Shown here piece by piece: positions 14,952 through 19,173 of a DNA stretch of 19,173 bases (position 1 is the stretch's first letter; each line of letters starts with the position of its first letter). The stretch spans positions 1-19,173 of the forward strand of contig CANHHZ010000013.1 in NCBI GenBank assembly GCA_947460275.1, written 5' to 3'. The position numbers and the translations under genes are program-made. This DNA is from Sphingobacteriaceae bacterium (GTDB lineage Bacteria; Bacteroidota; Bacteroidia; Sphingobacteriales; Sphingobacteriaceae). Under the pieces are notes generated by a model. It was not told where the DNA came from and ran no database searches. It was given only the letters and a program-made list of their open reading frames with translations.

Positions 14952-15443
14952 ATGGCAACGCACCTTAAAAATCTATCAGACTTCTCCCATACTAGCATCC
15001 CGAACGGAAAAGGTTTTAGAATAGCCCTTGTAGCAGCAGAATGGAATGCCAAAATAACAAACTCACTTTACCAAGGTGCTTATCATGCACTTTTAGCAAA
15101 TGGAGTTTCGGCCGAAGATATTATTTCTACGACAGTACCCGGCAGCTTTGAATTAACTGCTGCGGCCGAAATTTTGTTGACCAAAAATTTAAGCATAGAT
15201 GCGGTAATTTGTTTGGGATGCGTAATTCAAGGCGAAACTAAACATTTCGATTTTATTTGCAATGCAGTAGCTAACGGAATAACTAATGTTGGTATTAAAC
15301 ATAGTAAACCGGTAGTTTTTGGTGTATTAACTACAGATAACGAACAACAAGCCATTGATAGAGCAGGTGGTAAACATGGTAACAAAGGAGAAGAGGCAGC
15401 AATTACCGCTTTAAAAATGATAACTTTTTCTAACATTTTTTAA
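14952..15443 (+). CDS. ribH: 6,7-dimethyl-8-ribityllumazine synthase
   Basis: Catalyses the penultimate step of riboflavin synthesis, joining the ribityl-aminopyrimidine with dihydroxybutanone phosphate. The 163-residue length is typical. Motifs: AEWNAKIT (29-36, W31 stacking on the pyrimidine), VPGSFELTAAAE (62-73), GCVIQGETKHFDFICNAVANGI in parts (89-110, catalytic H98) and FGVLTTDNEQQAIDRAGG (123-140) followed by KHGNKGEEAA, the phosphate-binding arginine being R137. It stands alone, not with other rib genes. A strong terminator lies upstream, so it needs its own promoter; I cannot identify one with confidence. There is no clear FMN riboswitch in the 100-base leader. Confidence 0.96.
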   Translation: MATHLKNLSDFSHTSIPNGKGFRIALVAAEWNAKITNSLYQGAYHALLANGVSAEDIISTTVPGSFELTAAAEILLTKNLSIDAVICLGCVIQGETKHFDFICNAVANGITNVGIKHSKPVVFGVLTTDNEQQAIDRAGGKHGNKGEEAAITALKMITFSNIF

Positions 15444-15505
15444 AAAAAATTTTGGTTTTTAATTATTGTTATTAACTTAGTTTTTTAAAATAAACCGCCC
15501 TCACT

Positions 15506-15625
15506 ATGAAAAAAATTATTATTTTAACCATATTATTCTTTAGCGCCGTATTAGTGCTTGAATCATGTTCGGTGAATCTTTGTCCATCTTACAACTCATA
15601 TCCTGAAGGAAGAAAAAGAAGATAA
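15506..15625 (+). CDS. Unannotated 39-residue lipoprotein upstream of ytxJ
   Basis: A 39-codon frame from ATG 15506 to TAA 15625. It encodes a basic N-terminus (MKKIII), a hydrophobic segment and a lipobox-like LESC with Cys21, so it looks like a lipoprotein whose mature part is only 19 residues: CSVNLCPSYN followed by SYPEGRKRR. A second cysteine in LCPSY and a strongly basic tail (RKRR) are notable. The stop codon is immediately followed by the ATG of ytxJ (TAAATG), so the two are almost certainly one translation unit. I do not recognise a named family, though I recall similar tiny CP-x-Y lipoproteins in Bacteroidota. Function unknown. There is a possible weak promoter (TTTG at 15451, TAGTTTTT at 15478). 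Confidence 0.7.
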   Translation: MKKIIILTILFFSAVLVLESCSVNLCPSYNSYPEGRKRR

Positions 15626-15958
15626 ATGGAATGGATTGGTCTTAGTACAACAGCACAAATAGGTGAAATTAAAGCCAAAAGCGGTTTTAGTGTTGTTTTT
15701 AAACACAGTACTCGCTGCTCTATAAGCTTAATGGCTAAAAGAAATTTTGAGCTAGATTGGCAGGCAATTCCTGAAAATACTCCTTTATATTTTTTAGATT
15801 TAATCAACCATAGGGATATTTCTGCTTTAATTGCCGAAACGTTTCAAGTACATCACGAATCTCCTCAAGTATTATTGATAAAAGATGGCGAATGTATTTT
15901 GGATAACTCTCATGGAGATATTTCTGTAGAAGAAATTGTCGAAGCTATAAAAGCTTAA
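15626..15958 (+). CDS. ytxJ: Monothiol bacilliredoxin YtxJ/BrxC (DUF2847)
   Basis: A 110-residue thioredoxin-fold protein of the YtxJ family. These proteins remove bacillithiol from mixed disulfides or otherwise act in bacillithiol redox balance. The active site is KHSTRCSISLMAKRNFE in parts (26-42), with a single redox cysteine C31 and serine S34, the monothiol CxxS arrangement. The cis-proline region is ESPQVLLIKDGE (78-89). A second cysteine, C90, lies far from the active site. The presence of this family implies that the organism makes bacillithiol, but no bsh gene is in the window. The start ATG directly follows the stop of the small lipoprotein gene. No terminator is visible before lipA. 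Confidence 0.9.
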   Translation: MEWIGLSTTAQIGEIKAKSGFSVVFKHSTRCSISLMAKRNFELDWQAIPENTPLYFLDLINHRDISALIAETFQVHHESPQVLLIKDGECILDNSHGDISVEEIVEAIKA

Positions 15959-15985
15959 AACATTACAAGTCTTAAACATTTCGAA

Positions 15986-16018
15986 ATTGCAGGATTTCAA
16001 TCCTATTGCTTAACTTTG
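15986..16018 (+). promoter_or_regulatory. Promoter of lipA, predicted leaderless, with a palindrome in the spacer
   Basis: ATTG at 15986-15989 and TAACTTTG at 16011-16018 (perfect -7 match) have a 21-base spacer. Four bases separate the -7 box from ATG 16023, so the transcript should begin at or beside the start codon. The spacer contains AGGATT-TC-AATCCT (15991-16004), a 6+6 palindrome that could be an operator. Confidence 0.65.
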
Positions 16019-16022
16019 TGCT

Positions 16023-16904
16023 ATGATTGAACTTCCAGTAGTTGCCGCTGTTACCGAAAAAGCTCGCAAACCTGATTGGTTAAGGGTTAAATTGCCTGTT
16101 GGTAAAGAATATGCCCAAGTGCGTAGTCTTGTCGACACCCATAAGCTGCATACCATTTGCGAAAGTGGAAATTGCCCCAATATGGGTGAATGTTGGGGTG
16201 CTGGAACTGCTACTTTTATGATTTTGGGCAACATTTGTACCCGCTCATGTTCTTTTTGTGCCGTAGCAACCGGTAGGCCGCTAGCTGTAGACACCGATGA
16301 GCCCAACCGCGTAGCTAACTCGGTAAAACTAATGCAAGTTAAACATTGTGTAATTACTTCGGTAGACCGTGACGATTTGAAAGACGGTGGCTCTATCATT
16401 TGGGCAGAAACATTACAAGCCATTCACCGCGAAAGCCCTCAAACTACTTTAGAAACACTTTTACCTGACTTTAAAGGCCAATGGGATAACTTAGCCCGTG
16501 TTTTAGCAGAAAGACCTGAAGTGGTATCGCACAATGTGGAAACCGTAAAACGATTAACCAAACAAGTGCGCATCCAAGCAAAATACGACAGAAGTTTAGA
16601 GGCTTTGAAAAGAATTTCGGAATTTGGATTGAGAACAAAAACAGGTATTATGCTTGGCCTTGGCGAAACAGAAGACGATGTTTTAGAAGCAATGGACGAT
16701 TTAGTAGCCAACGGTGTTCATATTTTAACACTTGGCCAATATTTGCAGCCGACTAAAAACCATCACCCTGTGGTAGATTGGATACATCCCGACCAATTTG
16801 CCAAATACAAAGAAATTGGCCTGGCCAAAGGCTTAAGGTATGTAGAAAGTGGCCCATTGGTACGCTCATCATACCACGCAGAAAAACATTTGTTTGAGTT
16901 TTAA
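16023..16904 (+). CDS. lipA: Lipoyl synthase
   Basis: A radical SAM enzyme that inserts two sulfurs into octanoyl groups on lipoyl domains, completing lipoate on pyruvate and 2-oxoglutarate dehydrogenases and on GcvH. The 293-residue length is normal. The auxiliary iron-sulfur cluster, which supplies the sulfur, is held by C46, C51 and C57 (CESGNCPNMGEC). The radical SAM cluster is held by C72, C76 and C79 (CTRSCSFC). The C-terminal RSSYHAE provides the conserved serine ligand. KPDWLRVKLP is the usual N-terminal region and supports the ATG at 16023. lipB is not adjacent. The gene has its own promoter and shares a bidirectional terminator with uvrA. Confidence 0.97.
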   Translation: MIELPVVAAVTEKARKPDWLRVKLPVGKEYAQVRSLVDTHKLHTICESGNCPNMGECWGAGTATFMILGNICTRSCSFCAVATGRPLAVDTDEPNRVANSVKLMQVKHCVITSVDRDDLKDGGSIIWAETLQAIHRESPQTTLETLLPDFKGQWDNLARVLAERPEVVSHNVETVKRLTKQVRIQAKYDRSLEALKRISEFGLRTKTGIMLGLGETEDDVLEAMDDLVANGVHILTLGQYLQPTKNHHPVVDWIHPDQFAKYKEIGLAKGLRYVESGPLVRSSYHAEKHLFEF

Positions 16905-16918
16905 AAACTTTGATATAA

Positions 16919-16957
16919 AAAAGCGGGCTATTCAAAAAATAGCCCGCTTTTCTTTTT
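16919..16957. terminator. Bidirectional terminator between lipA and uvrA
   Basis: A perfect 14-bp stem (16919-16932 with 16938-16951), core GCGGGCTATT, with a 5-base loop. The arms start with A4 and end with T4, so it works in both directions. It lies 14 bases after lipA and 11 bases after the stop of uvrA on the opposite strand. Confidence 0.92.
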
Positions 16958-16962
16958 AAATA

Positions 16963-19173
16963 TTACTCCATTTCTTTCTTCAAGAATTTTCCTGTTAAGC
17001 TAATTGGATTTTGAATTAATCCCTCTGGCGTGCCTTCAAAAATAATTTTTCCGCCACCTGCGCCGCCTTCCTCGCCTAAATCTATTACCCAGTCGGCCAC
17101 TTTTACCACATCTAAATTGTGTTCTATCACCAAAACGGTATTTCCTTTATCAACCAACTCATTCAAAACACCCAACAGTACATTAATATCTTCAAAATGT
17201 AAGCCTGTGGTAGGTTCATCTAAAATGTAAAAAGTTTTTCCAGTATCTTTTTTAGAAAGCTCGGTGGCCAGTTTTACCCTTTGCGCTTCGCCACCTGATA
17301 AAGTAGTAGACGATTGCCCTAGTTTAATGTAGCCCAAACCCACATCGTTTAAGGTTTTTATTTTGCGATAGATAGCTGGCATATGCTCAAAAAACAAACA
17401 AGCATCTTCAATACTCATGTCCAACACATCGCTAATAGATTTTCCGCGGTAGCGTACTTCTAAAGTTTCACGGTTGTATCTTCGGCCTCCGCACTCTTCG
17501 CAAGGCACAGCTACATCAGGTAAAAAATTCATTTCTATCACTTTCATACCCGCACCCTGACAAGTTTCGCAACGACCACCTTTTACGTTAAACGAAAAAC
17601 GTCCCGGTTTGTAGCCTCTAATTTTCGCCTCTGGCAACAATACAAATAAGTTTCTAATGTCCGAAAAAACACCTGTATACGTCGACGGGTTTGAACGTGG
17701 CGTACGCCCAATTGGTGCCTGGTCTATTTCAATTACCTTATCAATTTCTTTTAAACCATTTATTTTTTCGTAAGGAAGTGGCGTTTTTTTGGCCCTAAAA
17801 AAATGATGATTGAGTACCGGATATAAGGTTTCGGTAATTAAACTCGATTTTCCACTACCCGAAACACCTGTTACCGCAATAAATTTTCCCAATGGGAAAT
17901 CTACCGACACATTTTTTAAATTATGTCCGCTTGCTTTAATGATAGAAAGGTTGTGTCCGTTTCCTTTGCGGCGCTTTTTGGGAACCGTAATCCCTTTTTT
18001 TCCGTTTAAATAAGCCGCAGTTAAAGTACCCGATTTTAAAATTTGTGCAGGTGTGCCTTGCGCCACAATTTGTCCGCCGTGAACTCCCGCCGCTGGGCCT
18101 ACATCTATTACGTGGTCGGCTTCTAAAATCATGTCCTTATCGTGTTCTACCACCAAAACGGTGTTGCCTAAATCTCTCAGATTTTTTAAAGCACCAATTA
18201 AACGTTCGTTATCCCTTTGGTGTAAACCAATACTTGGCTCATCCAAAATATACATTACGTTCATCAGCTGTGAGCCAATTTGCGTAGCCAAACGTATGCG
18301 TTGTGCCTCGCCACCCGAAAGTGTACGTGCGGTTCTGTCTAACGATAAATAGGTTAAACCTACATCAGTTAAAAAACCAATGCGTGCCCTAATTTCTTTT
18401 AAAATTTCTTTGGCAATGGTATTTTGTCGGTCATTTAAGCGTGTTTCAATACCCTCAAACCATTTTTTTAAGCTTGTAATATCCATTTCGGCAAGCTCGA
18501 AAATATTTTTGCCGTCAATTTTAAAATGTAAGCTTTCCTTTTTTAAACGAGCGCCATTACACTCCGGACAAGTTTTTAACTTGCGGAAACTGTCCATATC
18601 ATCAACTGCACCTTCGCCTTTTTTCTCTTGCTGCTCTTCTAAAAGTTTAATGATGCCATCAAAAGTAATTTGATAGTTTTGAACGTTCCATTTATTGTAT
18701 TCAACAGCAACGCTCAGCAATTCGTGCGTACCATTTAAAATGATATCAATGGTTTCATCGCCCAATTTTTCTAATGGAGTAGAAAGCGAAAAATTATATT
18801 TTTTGGCCAAGGCTTTTAACACCTGAAACATCCAAATGTCTCTGTACTCGCCCAAAGGCGCTAAACCACCATTGATAATGCTCAACTTCATGTTTGGCAT
18901 TACCGATTCCTTATCCACCACAAAAATATACCCCAAGCCATCGCAACGTTCGCAAGCGCCATAAGGCGAATTGAACGAAAAACTGTTGGGCTGTGGTTCA
19001 TCGTAAGAAATGCCCGAAGTTGGGCACATCAAAAACTTGCTAAAATGCGCTACATTATTGTCTTTATCGCTTATTTTGATAACGCCCTTGCTTAAGCGCA
19101 TTGCGGTTTGTATGCTATCCGATAAACGTTTATGGTCTTTTTTATCAATAATTAAGCGATCTACAACCACTTC
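16963..19173 (-). CDS. uvrA: Excinuclease ABC subunit A (N-terminus outside the window)
   Basis: The DNA-damage sensor of nucleotide excision repair, an ABC-type ATPase acting with UvrB. The 736 codons present cover all but about the first 200 residues of a roughly 940-residue protein; the frame is open to the window edge (EVVVDRL), so no start codon is inside. Visible in order: first zinc module (CPTSG to CERCDGLG, 19026-18930 region), CPECNGARL, first-half signature LSGGEAQRIRLA and Walker B YILDEPSIGLH, second Walker A GVSGSGKSS (near 17845-17870), the complete second zinc module CETCQGAG to CEECGGRRYN, signature LSGGEAQRVKLA and Walker B YILDEPTTGLH. The first Walker A is off the edge. 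In zinc module 1 the second cysteine is serine. Confidence 0.96.
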   Translation of the reverse strand, partial: EVVVDRLIIDKKDHKRLSDSIQTAMRLSKGVIKISDKDNNVAHFSKFLMCPTSGISYDEPQPNSFSFNSPYGACERCDGLGYIFVVDKESVMPNMKLSIINGGLAPLGEYRDIWMFQVLKALAKKYNFSLSTPLEKLGDETIDIILNGTHELLSVAVEYNKWNVQNYQITFDGIIKLLEEQQEKKGEGAVDDMDSFRKLKTCPECNGARLKKESLHFKIDGKNIFELAEMDITSLKKWFEGIETRLNDRQNTIAKEILKEIRARIGFLTDVGLTYLSLDRTARTLSGGEAQRIRLATQIGSQLMNVMYILDEPSIGLHQRDNERLIGALKNLRDLGNTVLVVEHDKDMILEADHVIDVGPAAGVHGGQIVAQGTPAQILKSGTLTAAYLNGKKGITVPKKRRKGNGHNLSIIKASGHNLKNVSVDFPLGKFIAVTGVSGSGKSSLITETLYPVLNHHFFRAKKTPLPYEKINGLKEIDKVIEIDQAPIGRTPRSNPSTYTGVFSDIRNLFVLLPEAKIRGYKPGRFSFNVKGGRCETCQGAGMKVIEMNFLPDVAVPCEECGGRRYNRETLEVRYRGKSISDVLDMSIEDACLFFEHMPAIYRKIKTLNDVGLGYIKLGQSSTTLSGGEAQRVKLATELSKKDTGKTFYILDEPTTGLHFEDINVLLGVLNELVDKGNTVLVIEHNLDVVKVADWVIDLGEEGGAGGGKIIFEGTPEGLIQNPISLTGKFLKKEME

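Noticed and set aside
15444..15470. Possible terminator after ribH (A-run followed by T-run)
   Set aside because: The only pairing is A with T around a GG loop; there is no GC-containing stem, so it is just A/T-rich sequence.
16010..16423. 137-residue minus-strand open frame
   Set aside because: Antisense to the 5' part of lipA, whose iron-sulfur motifs prove the other strand is coding.
1..19173. Mobile element, prophage, CRISPR or defence island
   Set aside because: No transposase, integrase, terminal repeats, spaced direct repeats or defence-type domains were found; gene content and base composition are uniform.

Overview
The window looks like an ordinary chromosomal stretch of a member of the Bacteroidota, most likely the Sphingobacteriaceae (Pedobacter-like). 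The supporting signs are low GC, perfect copies of the Bacteroidetes -7 promoter element TAnnTTTG in front of many genes, almost no Shine-Dalgarno sequences, signal peptides ending in AQ or a lipobox, and lineage-typical families (FKBP lipoproteins, DUF721/DciA, small lipoproteins, bacilliredoxin YtxJ). Assignment to family level is inference. I see no transposase, phage gene, CRISPR array, tRNA or rRNA.

Layout. A CBS-domain protein (left edge, +) converges on a minus-strand operon of long-chain polyprenyl synthase, TerC-type membrane protein and M28 metallopeptidase (511-4055). A membrane-anchored alpha/beta hydrolase (4117-5106, +) diverges from the synthase gene and meets, tail to tail with one base between, a four-gene minus operon: tatD, type I asparaginase, a TPMT-like thiol methyltransferase and a three-domain persulfide dioxygenase/rhodanese of CstB type (5108-8910). 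Next come an FKBP lipoprotein and an NrnA-type DHH phosphoesterase (9015-11058, -). Divergent from these are ndk, a second FKBP protein and a 56-residue lipoprotein/membrane peptide (11172-12666, +). recF and dciA overlap on the minus strand (12667-14053). A YfgM-like TPR membrane protein, ribH, a 39-residue lipoprotein fused start-to-stop with ytxJ, and lipA lie on the plus strand (14181-16904). uvrA, lacking its N-terminus, runs off the right edge on the minus strand.

How the genes fit together. Most are housekeeping: menaquinone side chain (polyprenyl synthase), riboflavin (ribH), lipoate (lipA), nucleotides (ndk, nrnA), DNA replication and repair (recF, dciA, uvrA, tatD) and envelope folding (two FKBPs, YfgM-like). 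The most coherent less-ordinary theme is reactive sulfur: a CstB-like persulfide dioxygenase overlapping a thiol methyltransferase, and elsewhere a bacilliredoxin coupled to an unrecognised tiny lipoprotein.

Regulatory reading. Several -7 elements lie so close to the start codon that tatD and lipA transcripts are predicted to be leaderless or nearly so. For nrnA and recF the longest open frame begins with a TTG that is actually part of the -7 element; I moved those starts to downstream ATGs. No stretch longer than about 130 bases lacks a gene. I found no convincing novel multi-gene system; the best candidates for a second look are the 39-residue lipoprotein next to ytxJ, the leaderless promoters and the sulfur gene pair.
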